64,000 nucleotides of DNA, taken from positions 310,001 to 374,000 of the forward strand of contig NC_016638.1 in the NCBI RefSeq assembly GCF_000238995.1, given 5' to 3'. This DNA is from Mycoplasma haemocanis str. Illinois (GTDB taxonomy: Bacteria > Bacillota_I > Bacilli_A > Mycoplasmatales > Mycoplasmoidaceae). Of this stretch, positions 10,873-22,263 are shown one piece after another; position 1 is the stretch's first letter; every line of letters begins with the position of its first letter. The notes under the pieces are model-generated. The model was given only the letters and a program-made list of their open reading frames with translations, made no database searches and was not told where the DNA came from. The position numbers were made by a program, and so were the translations under genes.

Positions 10873-11523
10873 ATGGGAAAAGGGGCACTTTTAGCTTTAG
10901 GAACTGTAGGCGCGGGAGGGCTGGGTGTTGGAGGTTTAACTCTTTACAATAAGTTTGGAAAATCCGCAGAGTTAAAGAAGTCCTCTTTAAAGTATAGATA
11001 CTCTCAAGCTATATTAAATGAAAACGATGATGGTATATGGGACAAGAAGTACGAAGCTCTTAAGACAGCATCTCCAAATAATGCTTTATTAAAAGAAGCC
11101 GTTAACAAAGCTAAAGCCTCCAATTCTGATAAGAATGGAGCTTTGTCTCTTTTGAAAAAAGGATGTGCAGAAGTTTATTCAGTTCGGGAAGATGATGTTG
11201 AAGGGTTATCTGATTTCAAAGCTCTATGTTCTAAAACTAATGAAAATGCTACTTCCTCAACTGGTAGTTTCATTTCCGATTCTGTTTCCGAAAGTAATGA
11301 TAAGTGGGATACATCTTTAACTAGTTTAAAGAGTTATGAAGGAGAGTTGGATGATATTCTCAAGAAGTTAAAAGCAGATATTCAAACGTCTCAAACCACT
11401 TTTCCCAAAGATAAAAAAACAGAACTTAAGAATTGATGTGATGCTGTTAAAACGGGAATATTTGAAGGCGCTAATTCAGTTAAATTTAAGGGTCAGGAGT
11501 CCTTCTGTAAATCTTCTACTTAG
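10873..11523 (+). CDS. N-group two-module membrane protein (inverted)
   Basis: 216 residues. Membrane segment about 4-26. KYRYSQAILNEND, Trp56, KKGCAEVYS, FKALCSK, then a second module with Trp188 (UGA)-Cys189 and a final SFCKSST. The ATG directly follows the TAG of the frame-corrected upstream gene. The only N gene on the plus strand in this window; with 10196 it forms an inverted E-N segment. Overlaps the convergent gene by 8 bp. Confidence 0.9.
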
Positions 11524-12142
11524 CGAGATAGTCGGAGCTTTTTGTACATCACAATTTCGCTTTAGTTAATTCATCCTCGAAGTCTGAATTTCATCAGGAA
11601 TCTTTTTCTATAAGAGTTTTGCACTGGGCTTTTAATTGACTTCATCCTGTATCTTTAGGAGTTGGAGAGATCGTAAAGTTGCCTATTTTTTTATTTCCAG
11701 TTCCATGAATTACATATTTAGTAGCCATTTTTATTCATGAATCTTTGTCCCTTTCACTATTGGTTTCAAAATTTAAAGATTGAATTCCCCTTTTTCCCAA
11801 AACTTCTTTTATAGATGTGGGTTTAACGCATCACTTCTTGGATTTCTTGTAATCGTCTTCATCAAAATTAGACTTAGATAGAACTTCTTTACATTTACTT
11901 TGTAAAGTCTTCAGTTCTTGATTTGTTAATGAGAATTTAGGTAGATTAATGGATCCTTCTTTAAATTTAGTAAGAACGGTATTCCACTCTTCATGTGAAT
12001 CATCTGTAAGAATGGTGTATCCCTCCCCTTTAAGCTTGTCGGATATGGTTTCTTTAGATAAATTTTGAGATATTAAAACTCCTCCACCAGCTATTCCCCC
12101 AACGCTTAATGCCCCAAGAGCTATTTTTGGAGCTATACTCAT
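11516..12142 (-). CDS. A-group two-module membrane protein
   Basis: 208 residues. Membrane segment about 4-26 (APKIALGALSVGGIAGGG). KLKGEGYTILTDD, then KWCVKPTSIKEVLGK closing module 1 (Trp104 is UGA); module 2 has QCKTLIEKDSWW and closes KLWCTKSSDY. Last gene of a four-gene minus run 14083-11516 in the order D, C, B, A. Confidence 0.9.
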
Positions 12143-12144
12143 TA

Positions 12145-12801
12145 CTAGGTGGTTTCCTCTATTTTAGATCCCCCCTCTGTACATCAATTGTATACTTGAT
12201 CATATGTAGATTCATGAGCATAGAATAGTGTTTGAGATTTTCTTTTGCATCATTCTTTAATCTTTCCTAGGTCTTTATTTTCTTCATGATTATTTTGACT
12301 TCACTCCCCTTCTAAACCTGCTATTTGGGAGCGTGGAGTTCTCTTGGGGGTGGCCTTTCTTTTTCCGTAGGTGGATTTTCATTTTGAGTCATCTTCAGTA
12401 CTTTCTGTAAGAATGGAGGATCCTTTTTTGGATAATTGGCTAGCTATATTTCTAATGACGCAATAATTCTTAATTCCTTGTAAATCTTTGTGATTTTCCG
12501 AGTAACTTTCCTTTAATTTAGAGGAACATCATTTCTCCAAAGCTTCTCCACCCAATACTTTTCCATTTCCACCAAATCCTATTAGAGTCTTAATATTCTG
12601 TTCATCGGTTTCAAATTCCGATTCCCATTGCTGTTTGGAATATTCTTTATTGGTGATGGAAGAAATTAGAGTATAGCCTTCTTTGGTAAGTTGACTTGAT
12701 ATTGTAATTTTTTTAGAAAGGTAAAGAGATCCGACGTAAATTCCCGTAGCGCCAATACCGGAAGCTGTGGCCGCTATAGCTCCTTTAATAATGGGGGTCA
12801 T
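12145..12801 (-). CDS. B-group two-module membrane protein
   Basis: 218 residues. Membrane segment about 5-29. EGYTLISSITN, QQWESEFETDEQNIK, GGEALEKWCSSKLKE (Trp91 is UGA), IKNYCVIRNIASQLSKKG; module 2 contains WKSTYGKRKATPKRTPRSQ and closes NWCTEGG. First copy of the B-C-D cassette; other B genes are 14720 and 16649. Lies 2 bp from the A gene downstream. Confidence 0.9.
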
Positions 12802-12806
12802 TAAGC

Positions 12807-13460
12807 TTATTCTTTGGGAACGGATTCTTTAGTACACCAAAGATCTACATTCTTTAAAGCGTCTTCGAAACCGGCATTAGTAGTCTCTAATTTAGATTGA
12901 GCTGCACATTGTTCCTTGATTTTGGTTCGCTTTTCTTCGGTGCTTTTTCCAGTTTCAAAAGATATTCACTTATCGGAATGAGAATCGTGCTTTGTTACTA
13001 GCTTGTCCCAATCACTATTGTCATTGGAATCCCCCGCATCGGTTTTTAAAAAAGTCTTGCCTTTTAATTTATTCTGAACCGATATTGGAACAACACATCA
13101 TCTCCGAGACAGTTTATAGTTATCTTCATTTTCTGTCTCTTCCTGCAGATACTGTAAGCAAGAATTCTTTATTCCCGCTAGTACAGTTGCATCGTCATCT
13201 TTATTGACTCCTGCAAACCGTTTAGCATCCACATTTTCTTTTTTATATTCTGCCTTTATTTTCTCTCATTCATTACCCGTGGTATTTTCAAAATTCAAAA
13301 GGGTGTATCCTTCTTGAACAAGCTTATCTCTTATGGATTTGGTAGATCTAATATTCCCCTCACTTCTGGAAGTTAAATTGTTAATTAAAAAATAACCACC
13401 AACTGAACTACCAATTCCCCCCAAGACAATAGATCCTTTGGCTAATACCCCTAATGCCAT
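12807..13460 (-). CDS. C-group two-module membrane protein
   Basis: 217 residues. Membrane segment about 5-28. KLVQEGYTLLNFENTTGNEW (the Trp is UGA) leads module 1, closing in RRWCVVPISVQNKL; module 2 has IKEQCAAQ and closes LWCTKESV. Paralogs at 15365 and 36384. Its ATG overlaps the stop of the D gene upstream by one base (TAATG). Confidence 0.9.
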
Positions 13461-14083
13461 TATTTAGGAACAGAACATCAATCATGAAATTTGGAATAGT
13501 CATCTAAATAAGTTTTTTCTAAAGAGGTTTTAGACTTCAATTTGCGACATCCATCTTTCATGGCATTTATTCTTGTATCATCCACTGTCCCATCTTGAAG
13601 AGCATTTATACTTACAGGCATTCTTTTATTTTCATCGGTAGTAAGGTGCTTTTGTACTAATGAGACTCAAGTATCTTTATCATCTTGCTTATTATCGACA
13701 TCATTAAGTATCCTTCGTCCCTGCTTTTCTATTCTGGTTTGTATAGTGATTGGAATAGTGCATCATCTTGAGGCTTTATTCTTATCTGTTTTAGAATAAC
13801 TTCCAGACTTAAGAATAGATAGACATTGATTTTTTAACTGCTCTATTGTTAAATCGACGGAAGAAGTTTTAAATACTTCTTCAGCCACTCCTTTAACCTT
13901 ATTGTATTCTATAAGAGTGTTACTCCATTGGGTATCTCCTGTTCCCATCGGGATAAATCCCTCAGATTCCAATTTGCTAGCTAAAGTATCTTCATTACTT
14001 AAATTTCTAGCAAGAAGGATACTCCCTCCAGCAATTCCACCCACCCCAAACGCTCCAATGGCTATCTTTGAAATTATGCTCAT
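13460..14083 (-). CDS. D-group two-module membrane protein
   Basis: 207 residues. Membrane segment about 4-26. KLESEGFIPMGTGDTQW, QLKNQCLSILK, RWCTIPITIQTRI (Trp107 is UGA), then GRRILNDVD, DDTRINAMKDGC and a final DWCSVPK. The only other D gene, 16016-16648, has the same neighbour order. First gene of the run, 52 bp from the divergent gene at 14136. Confidence 0.9.
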
Positions 14084-14135
14084 GATAGTTTGACTTAATA
14101 GGATTAGTTTATTTCGCCTTAACTTTCTTTAAATT

Positions 14136-14723
14136 ATGCCTTCCATTAAGACTTTAGTTATGTTCCCTGTTGTTGGTGTATCTGGCGCTTTTATAGTTTC
14201 TAACTTAGATTTAATATTTCATGATGGTCCTTCCAATATAAGAAGTAAGTTAATTAGAGATGGATTTAGATTACTTTCAAGTGATTCTAATTATTGGAGA
14301 TTGTTGTGGAGTAAACATGAAGAAGAGAATAGTTTAAGGGAGAAGTTACCGATTCTAGTTAATAGCTTAGAAAGCTTCAAGATAGCTTGTGAAAAAGTAA
14401 TTCAATTTACTGATTTGAACACCTATTATTCACACGCTAGTAGATGGTGTACAGTGCCGCAAGACTTTGAAGATAGATTGAAATTTATTGGAAATAAGGA
14501 AATCCCAGAATCTGATGGAATTTGGGGTGATTTAGTTTCGAAGTATGAGAAGGATAGTAATAACTCCTTCTCCACTTCTCTTAGGAGTCAAAATACGCAA
14601 GAATTGAAGATAAAGGAACTTCAGAAGTTTTGTAAAGATACTAAAGAGAAGAATTTGAAAACATATGACAAAGCTTTTCTTAAAGAGTTTTCCTTATTCT
14701 TAACATGATGCACTAAACGTTAA
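14136..14723 (+). CDS. A/D-like two-module protein on the plus strand
   Basis: 195 residues. Hydrophobic segment about 5-25. RSKLIRDGFRLLSSDSNYW, FKIACEKVI, SRWCTVPQDFEDRL recall A/D proteins; module 2 has LQKFCKDTKE and ends TWCTKR, with only one UGA. Inserted between two B-C-D cassette copies and opposite to them. Its stop shares TTAA with the convergent B gene (4 bp overlap). Confidence 0.88.
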
Positions 14724-15352
14724 GTTTCGGTACATCAGTCTTTTACTTGACTATATGTTTCTTCGTGGGCTAAAAAATCCGCATTACTCTTTTCTCTACA
14801 TCAATTTTTAATTACAGGCAAATCAGCATCTTTTTTATCGGGGCCAGAATTTTCTGGTCAAGATTCAGTTAATCCCACTTGAGAACGTGAAGTTTTTGCC
14901 TGTTTTCGTTTGTTATAAGTAGCTTCTCACTTAGAGTTATCACCTTGATTTTCTGTGAGGATCTTCTTATTTCCATCTCTAATTAATCACTCTTTTATTG
15001 TTTTTATAACGCAGTACTTTTTGACGTTCTCTAAATCTTCAAAATTGTTTGAATATTCCGATTCTAATTTTGAAGAACATCACTTTCTTAATTCCTCTCC
15101 ACCCTTATTCTCATCATCTTCCTTTAGGTTTAGAAGAGATTTGATTGTTTCCTTGTCTGACTTAAATTCTTCTTGCCATTGACGCTTAATATGTTCTGGA
15201 TTCTTTATGGAAGATATTAATTTGTATCCGGAGTTAGTAAGGTACTTAGATACTGAAGTTGTATTAGTTAAGTAATTAGAGCCAATATATACACCTGTTG
15301 CTGTTGCTCCTACAGTGGCAGCAGCCAATCCGCCTTTCAATAGATATGACAT
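14720..15352 (-). CDS. B-group two-module membrane protein
   Basis: 210 residues. Membrane segment about 4-26 (LKGGLAAATVGATATGVYIG). SGYKLISSIKN, QWQEEFKSDKETIK, GGEELRKWCSSKLE, VKKYCVIKTI; module 2 has YNKRKQAKTSRSQVGL and closes DWCTET. Starts the second B-C-D cassette copy, and more like 16649 than 12145. Confidence 0.9.
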
Positions 15353-15364
15353 GAGAGAGGCAGG

Positions 15365-16012
15365 TTACGCTTTACCGGCCGATTGAGTGCATCATGAACT
15401 CACTTGCTTTAAAGATTCTTCAAAATCCTCTTTAGTTGTTTCTATAGCTGCCTTAGTTTCACATTGTTTTTTGATTTCAGTTCTCTTATCGTCATTACTC
15501 TTTCCACTATCATTAAAAGTCACGAATTTGTTGCTGTTTAATTCATTCTTCTTAACTACCTCATCCCATTTGGAATTATCACCGGCTTCGTTGGCTCCAG
15601 ATTTAAGTAAATTACCGGCCCCCAATTTATCCTTTACCGATATAGGAACTACGCATCACCTTCTAGTCATCTTGTAATTAGATTCATTAGTGGAATCTTC
15701 CTTTAGATATCGTAAGCAAGAATCTTTGATGCCGGTCAATGTGTTACTTCCATCCTTTTCCACGTTAGAAAATCTCTTGTTATCTGAGTTTTCCGCTTTG
15801 TATGCTTCCTTAATTTTGCTTCATCCGTTTCCTGAAGTATTGGAAAAGTCTAAAAGGGTGTAGCCTTCACTTCTAAGTCTATCTTCTATGGAGGTTACTT
15901 TATTCTCCGGATTCTTACCGGAAGATAAATGAGTTGCTAAGGCGTACCCTCCCGCAACACTTCCAGCTCCACCTAGTAAAGCGATTCCTTTATATATAGA
16001 GCTAACTGCCAT
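15365..16012 (-). CDS. C-group two-module membrane protein
   Basis: 215 residues. Membrane segment about 8-28. RLRSEGYTLLDFSNTSGNGW with the Trp as UGA, SCLRYLKED, RRWCVVPISVKDKL, IKKQCETKAAIE and terminal SSWCTQSAGKA. Colinear with 12807-13460, the C member of the first cassette copy. Twelve bases precede the B stop. Confidence 0.9.
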
Positions 16013-16015
16013 TAT

Positions 16016-16648
16016 CTAATTGGAAACAGAACATCAGTCTAAAAACTTAGAATAATCGCTTAAATAATCTTTCTCTATAGAAGTCTTATCTTTTAAATCC
16101 CTGCATCCTTTCTTGATTGAGTTGATTCTTGTATCATCCACCTCTTCACTAGTGGAAAGGGCATTAATATTGACTCCAAGTTTGTTCTGTGCCTTGGCGT
16201 CTAAATGTTTTTTAACCATATTTATTCAAGTATCCTTGTCTGTGGCGTTTCCATCTACGTCATTTAGAGACCTCCTACCTAACTTAGTTATTCTGTCTTT
16301 TATTGAAATGGGAATAGTGCATCATCTTATGGCCTTAGTTTTTTCCGCTTCGGAGTAACTTTCCTTCTTTAAGATAGATTCACACTCATCCTTTAGTTGC
16401 TTTTCTGTTAATGATTCGTTAGAGGTCGCAAAAGCTTCATTTTCATTTCCTTTAACGGCGTTGTATTTTGATAGGGTTGTGTTTCATTGCGGATTGTCAT
16501 GATGTATAGGATTAAATCCCTCTTTCTTCAGTTGGTCAAATAGGGTTGATTTATTTTCTTTTAACAAGTGTTTAGAAGCTAAGAACCCACCTCCAATAGC
16601 TCCCCCCATTCCAAGGGTTCCTAAGGTTACTTTTGCAGCGATATTCAT
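16016..16648 (-). CDS. D-group two-module membrane protein
   Basis: 210 residues. Membrane segment about 4-26 (AAKVTLGTLGMGGAIGGG). KKEGFNPIHHDNPQW, QLKDECESILKKESY, RWCTIPISIKDRI, LGRRSLNDVD, VDDTRINSIKKGC and terminal DWCSVSN. Colinear with 13460-14083. Its start lies directly beside the stop of the upstream B gene. Confidence 0.9.
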
Positions 16649-17302
16649 TTATTTCGCGACATCCTTTCCGCCCTCTGTACATCAATTGTTAACATGAGTA
16701 TAGGTTTGTTGATAAGCTAAGAAGTGTACTTTAGATTGTGTTTTACATCACGATTTAATAACTGCTAGATCGGCATCTTTGGAATTACTATGTTGTGCTC
16801 ATTCCCCAGTTAAACCAACCTGAGACCTGGGAGATAGAGATGTAGTTTCTTTTCTCTTGTTGTAAGTGTTTTCCCACTTACTGTTATCAGAAGTGTCATC
16901 AGTAAGTATCTTCTTACCATTGTCCCTAGATAATTGGTTTTCTATAGTTCTGAGAACACAATAGCTTTTTACTCCTTCCAATTCTTTAGAACCTTCTAAA
17001 TAATCCTTTTTTAAATTGGAGGAACATCAAGCTTCTAAAGCTTTCCCCCCTTCTTCATCGTTTCCTTGGGAAAATCCTATTAGAACCTTTATTTTCTCTT
17101 TATCGGACTTAAATTCTTCCCTCCACTGAAGCTTAATGTGTTCGATATTACTTATGGATGAAATTAGTTTGTACCCAGATTCTTGGAGATGTTCAGCTAC
17201 AGAAGTCTTACTTTTCTTTAGGTAACTGACTCCCACATACGCACCGGTTGTGGCAGCAGCTCCTCCCAATCCCGCCATTCCTAATTTGTAAGTTATATTC
17301 AT
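16649..17302 (-). CDS. B-group two-module membrane protein
   Basis: 217 residues. Membrane segment about 4-27. SGYKLISSISN, QWREEFKSDKEKIK, GGKALEAWCSSNLKK (Trp92 is UGA), VKSYCVLRTI, TYNKRKETT and terminal NWCTEGGKDVAK. Third B gene of the run, suggesting a partial third cassette copy (B only). Confidence 0.9.
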
Positions 17303-17941
17303 CTATGAGAAAGTAGACTCAGCAGAACACCACTTTTTAATCGACTCAAAGTTATTTAAATATGACTCTTCTTTTACAGGTTTATTGAATGCCGCTTCAC
17401 ATGCTGCAGATAGCTTATAAAAGCTATTTTCCTTAGTTTCGTTTTCGGCTATGGAAAATCCCGGTAGGGAAGCTTTTGTATCTGCTTTAAATTTCTCCCA
17501 TCTAGTTTTCCATTTCTCATTATGACTGCTATCTTTAGATAAAAGAGTGGCTCCTCCCTCTGCAAAGAGGTCACTAATCTTCTTATCTCGGAAGCAATAC
17601 TTTATGGTATCCAGATATCTTGAATCCTCCTTGTTCTTTACTTTCTGTGAAAGAATGGAAGTACACTTATCCTTAAAAGCTTTTAATATTGTTGACGGTG
17701 CAGGGTTAGTCCATCCATTCAGATTTCAAATATCTTCATTAGACTTCTTACCTGAATTGTTATTTTTATAAAGGTCTCATTTCTCATTCCATTCACTATC
17801 CCCCTTGACAGGGACGATGGTCTTATCTTCCTTTATTAAAGAAGAGATATCTTTATAAGTATCATTAAAAATTCCAGAATATCAAACGCCAGTTCCAGCA
17901 GCGCCAATAGCCGCCGCAGCCGTTAATCCATATTTAATCAT
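17303..17941 (-). CDS. E-group two-module membrane protein
   Basis: 212 residues. Membrane segment about 4-24 (YGLTAAAAIGAAGTGVW). WNEKWDLYKNNNSG, EDIWNLNGW, FKDKCTSILS, RYLDTIKYCFRDK and terminal IKKWCSAEST match 5242. It heads the minus run 17941-14720. Divergent from the gene at 17992 with 50 bp between starts. Confidence 0.9.
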
Positions 17942-17991
17942 GACGGTATTCCCTTCTAAATTCGAACATATTAGGAGAGTATTTTTTATTA

Positions 17992-18513
17992 GTGTTGAAA
18001 TTTTTTAAGAATCGATATTGAATGGCGGTATCCACAACAGTTACAATAACTGCAACTAGTATAGGCGCCATTAACTTCTTTTCCGAGCATAGGGAAAAGA
18101 AGGCTTTTTTGGAAGATATGATGAAAAAACTGGAGGAGGAAGAGAGATTGGATGAAATTGCTATTAGTAGAGTGCAATATCCTGAGAATGCTACTAGTGA
18201 ACAGAAGGGGTATATAGATAGGATTATTAAATTTGAGAGGGATAACGGGATGTGTCTAATTTTCTTTATTTATAGGGAAATGGAAGGAAGTCACTATAGG
18301 GTAGATAACAGTTTTTGAATTCAGGAAGATAATGCTACCTCTAGGAATTTATTTGAAGAGTTTGTTGGAATTACTAACTCCTCAAAAATAGCAAATGCTT
18401 GTAAAGAGGCAGGGATGGATAAGAAAATTCTAATTAAGAATAACGGAAGGAATGTGTGAGACTACTTTGTAGAAGATCAAAGTAAAGAGAAATTTAGTTC
18501 TTGAAAAGGCTAA
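17992..18513 (+). CDS. S-group protein with coiled-coil linker
   Basis: 173 residues if started at GTG 17992. That start gives LKFFKNRYWMAVSTTVTI, aligning with the N-terminus of 38108 (PKFGSKFRYLFAISTIVT), and AGGAGAG lies 12 bp upstream; ATG 18022 would cut the conserved lead. Then a charged helix EDMMKKLEEEERLDE, Cys88 (MCLIFF), Trp109 (UGA), ACKEAGMDKKILI, VWDYF and DQSK. Overlaps the convergent A gene by 20 bp. Confidence 0.85.
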
Positions 18514-19114
18514 TGGATTCCAAAGTGCATCACATCTTAGCCTTTTCAAGATAGGCATCAAAATCCTCTGTCCAGTGGTCTTTCTCAACCACCACTTTAC
18601 ATTTATCTCTCAACTTACTTCAGTTATCTTTATTGGAGTTTTCGGCCTGAAGAGATAAAGATTCTATTTGATTGTTTCCTGTCCCTTTTGTTACGTAGGC
18701 AGTCGCCAATGTAGTTCACTGTTGTTGATGGGTACTTTCCGTTGTATTTAATGCAGTAAACCCTAATTTAGATAATCTGGTAGATATGTTTTGAGGCACT
18801 ACACAGTATCTTTTTGCCTTATTGTAGTCCTCTTCCGATCTTTTATCTTTGGAAAGGAGCTCTTTACAGATGGACTTTAACTTATCTTCACTTATACCTT
18901 CGACACCAGAAGCTTTCTTGGAGTTATATTTGGATAAAGAAGTAGATCATTGGGAAGAATGAGAATCATTTAGTAGTTCAAATCCTTCGCTAGTTAGACG
19001 AGTACTTAAAGTTTGCTTTTCTTTAGAAGAAATAGCATTTTTTATTAAAAACCCACCACCTACAACTCCCCCTAGGGATGCAGTAGAAGCTAATCCAATT
19101 TTTAAAACATTCAT
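18494..19114 (-). CDS. A-group two-module membrane protein
   Basis: 206 residues. Membrane segment about 4-24 (LKIGLASTASLGGVVGGGFL). RLTSEGFELLND, SICKELLSKD, KRYCVVPQNISTRL (Tyr in place of the usual Trp), then DKCKVVVEKDHW and MWCTLESI. Its last 20 bp lie inside the 3' end of the plus gene 17992-18513, the longest convergent overlap in the window. Confidence 0.9.
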
Positions 19115-19122
19115 TCTGCTAT

Positions 19123-19731
19123 TTATCCTCCGACTGCCTTGGTACAGAATTCCTTAAAATTGGGAATTTCTCCCGAAAAGATTTCAGTAGATAATCTTTT
19201 ACACTCCCCAAGCATCTTCCCCTTTCATGCATTATCTACATTTTGACTTTTAGTTTTATGTATGTCTAAAAACCCTTCTTGTAAATCCTTTACTGCCTTC
19301 TGATTAAAGCTATTTCAATGACCGTCAAAGTCTGTATTCTTATCAACAAGAGTTTTTCCAGACTCTATCTTGTCTCCATTATTAAAAGAGCAATAGTTCT
19401 TGAAGTCATCAAAATAAGGACTCCCTATTGGTTCCGAATGAATCAATTTGCATCCCTTCTTGAAAGCAAACTTGGCTTCATCTTCTTTTTGATCTTTCTT
19501 TTTCTGTTTAGCATTTTGTAAATCGGGATGTTTAGGATGAGAGGCTTCCTTTTTTAGAGATTCTAATTTTCTATTTACGGTAGCGGTATCGTCGAAAAAA
19601 CTCTTAACAGACAGTTCATATTTATCTTTGAAAGATTCTTTTGTGTTAAGCGATTTCAGTCCAAAATATCCAGCACAGGAAACTCCAGCTACACTAACAC
19701 ATCCCAAACATATTTTCCACGGAACAGTCAT
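19123..19731 (-). CDS. N-group two-module membrane protein
   Basis: 202 residues from ATG 19731, which overlaps the upstream TAA (TAATG). A start 7 codons earlier is open but would run into the upstream gene. Membrane segment about 5-27 carries three cysteines (CLGCVSVAGVSC), unusual for the set. KKGCKLIHSEP, FKNYCSFNN, GECKRLSTE and EFCTKAV form the usual pairs. Most diverged of the five-gene N run. Confidence 0.88.
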
Positions 19732-20360
19732 TATTCTTTTTGTTCTTTGCAATAAAGTTCTTGATTTTTAAAATTCATAGATTCTGGACCCTCATAAGGA
19801 TCTAATTGCATTGAATCACATCATGTCTTGAGTGATTGTCTATCATTTTGATCATAGGAACTCTTGTTGGATAAAGATAGTTTCAATTTCCTTAACTTTT
19901 CTGTCAATTCTCCTTTCTTAGAAATATCGTGATTCTTTAAATTCCCTAAAGCAGTATCTCACTTGTTGGAAGATGAATTGGTAATTTCGTCAGAAATCCA
20001 AGCAGTAGCAGAACTGGCGTCTTTATTGTTCCTAGAGCAGTACTTTTTAAAATCTTCTAGATATTTCGTTTCTTCAGAAGAAGAGTCGTAAATCTCTTGA
20101 CAACCTTCTTTATGCTTAAGTTTTTTACTTGTTTCATCTCCCCCATTCATGGCCGCTTCTCTCAATTTTAGATTGGTTGGGGTTTTTCCGGTTAAAGCTG
20201 TAAATTTTGTATTTCATAGGGAATCGTCATCCTTTAGTACAGCCAAACTATATTTTTTTCTAAAGGATAGGATGGGTTTGGGTTTTAAAAAAATATAGCT
20301 TCCAAGTCCCGCACCTCCTGCTCCAACTATGCCCAGGGAAATTGGAATTAATTTATTCAT
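19731..20360 (-). CDS. N-group two-module membrane protein
   Basis: 209 residues. Membrane segment about 4-26. KEGCQEIYDSS and FKKYCSRNNKDAS in module 1; TWCDSMQLDPYEG and ELYCKEQ in module 2. The C-terminus resembles 39916 and 41114 (QQELYCKK, QQEKYCRK) more than its neighbours. One-base stop/start overlaps at both ends. Confidence 0.9.
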
Positions 20361-21010
20361 TATTTAGTGCAGTATTGCTTAGCATTCTGAGCACTTATTC
20401 TATTTTGACCGAAGAATATTTCATCCCCAAAAGCATCACACCACTCTTTTATTTGCTTCCTATCTTCTTCGGTTCACTGAGTTTTCTTTCTATCTGAATT
20501 CAATCTAATATTTAATTGCAACATATCTCCTTGTAATCCCTTCTTATCTGCATTCTTTAACTTCGTTAATTTGTCATCTCACTCGTTTGGGGGTTTCTTC
20601 TTTTTAGGATTAGATATATCTTCAGTAATTCAAGCTCCTCCAATCCCCTCTTTATTATTTTGAGAGCAATAATTTTTGAAGTCGGAAACGTATGGACTGG
20701 CTATTATGGAATAATCGTAAATTTCTTCACACGCCTGTTTGTGCAATTTTCGAAGTTGATCCTGATTCTCCTGATTTTTTGCAATTTCTTTAAGTTTAAG
20801 GTGAGTAGGTTTTCCTTTTTTAATGAGTTCTAATTTTCTTTCTCAAATATCTCCTCCTTCTGGCAACAAAGCGAATTTGTATTTGTTTCTGAATGAGACT
20901 TTTACCTTGGAATTAATAATCCTACTATTCTGTTTAGGAGTTAGGTAGTAAGATCCGGAAATTCCTCCAATTCCGGCTAGAGTAATGGCTACTGGAGTAA
21001 ACTTAGACAC
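20360..21010 (-). CDS. N-group two-module membrane protein
   Basis: 216 residues, GTG start inside TAGTG shared with the upstream stop. Membrane segment about 6-24 (PVAITLAGIGGISGSYYL). HKQACEEIYDYS, FKNYCSQNNKEG, EWCDAFGDEIFFG and KQYCTK. The nearest relative is 351-983, with the same GTG context, so those two loci probably arose by a distant duplication. Confidence 0.9.
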
Positions 21011-21639
21011 TAGGAGTGTGTGCAGTAGGTATTAAAGTTTTTAAAGTCAGAATCTTCCGATCCCAAGAAGATCTTGGTTTTCGCAGTGTCGCATCAATTC
21101 TTCAAGCTTTCTCGGTGGGATTCATTTATTGCTTGATTGCCCATAGTTGTTTTTAGTTCCTTAAGCTTTGTGGGAAGGAAGTCTACTGATGTGCTGGCTA
21201 AATTTTTTAGAGTAGTTAATTTAGTATCTCATTTCGTTCCTGTGTTTTTGTTATCGGTAATAAGGGTTCCCTGTGACACCACATCTTCTATGTGTTTAGA
21301 GCAGTAGTTCTCAAAATCCTCTAGGTATTTCGTGTCCTTAATGGATGTATCGTAAAGCTTTAGACAAGCCTCCTTGTGTGCTGATTTAGATGTTGGTGAA
21401 TCATCATTCTTTTGAGCAACTTCTTTAAGCAATTGAAATTTAGGAGACTTTCCCTTAAGAACCGTATATCTAGATTCCCAAATATTATTATCGGACTCTT
21501 TATTGAGTAGGGCATTTGGATATTTGCTCTTAAACGTTTCTTCGTGAGATTTCATTAAAGAATATCCCACTATTCCAATACTTCCTATTCCGGCCGTCCC
21601 TATTAATGCAATTAAACCTTTAACTAAGGGTGTACTCAT
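21010..21639 (-). CDS. N-group two-module membrane protein
   Basis: 209 residues. Membrane segment about 6-28. KSKYPNALLNKESDNNIW, HKEACLKLYDTS, FENYCSKH, Trp137 (UGA) and a terminal NWCDTAKTKIFLG with NTYCTHS. Part of an unbroken five-gene N series (22263-19123) with spacings of -1 to +8 bp, so one transcript is likely. Confidence 0.9.
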
Positions 21640-21642
21640 TAC

Positions 21643-22263
21643 CTATCCGGAGTTTTTCGTACAAAAAGCTTGGGCATTCTTAATTCTCAAAGAATTATCT
21701 TCTAGCAATTCCTCACCTATAGTCTCACAGAGTGTTTTTAATTTTTCTCTTTGTTCATCAGTGAAACTAGCAGGGGTAATTATCTTTTTTAATTCTTCAA
21801 AAACAGCATGTAATTCCCCCGTATATTTATGAAGATTGGTTAAAGTGGGATTCCAATTGGTAGTTACATTCTTTTCATCATTGACTCATGTTCCGGCAGT
21901 CCCTTCTTTGACAGTCTTAGAACAGTAACTTTTGAAGTCATTAAAGTAGTTCTTCCCACTTTCTACAGAAGCTTCATAGATTTCTTTACATCCTTGCTTA
22001 TGTAGTATCTTCGCTTCCTCGGGAGCAGAAGTGGCTTTTCCTACCGCCTCTTGCAACTTCTTATTAACAGGATGTTTTCCTTTCAATACTTCAAACTTGG
22101 TATTCCATAAATTAACATCAGAAGAGTTTTTTCCCAAGTCTAGAAGAGCACTTTTGTACTTTTGAGAAAAAGTAATTTCTGAAGGCTTTAATAGGAAAAA
22201 TCCTAGAGCTCCAGCTCCACTTGATCCCAATGCACCAACACCAATTAAAACTACTTTATTCAT
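21643..22263 (-). CDS. N-group two-module membrane protein
   Basis: 206 residues. Membrane segment about 4-25. KYKSALLDLGKN, HKQGCKEIYEAS, FKSYCSKTVKEG, FTDEQREKLKTLC and AFCTKNSG. Nearly colinear with 2227-2871, and both stand next to an H gene, but in the opposite order (H follows N at 1609, precedes N here). Confidence 0.9.

Noticed and set aside
18022..18513. ATG 18022 as start of the S gene
   Set aside because: GTG 17992 keeps ten further residues that align with 38108 and has a purine-rich site upstream.
19123..19752. Start seven codons upstream of ATG 19731
   Set aside because: Would overlap the upstream gene by 22 bp, while TAATG overlap is the rule in this run.
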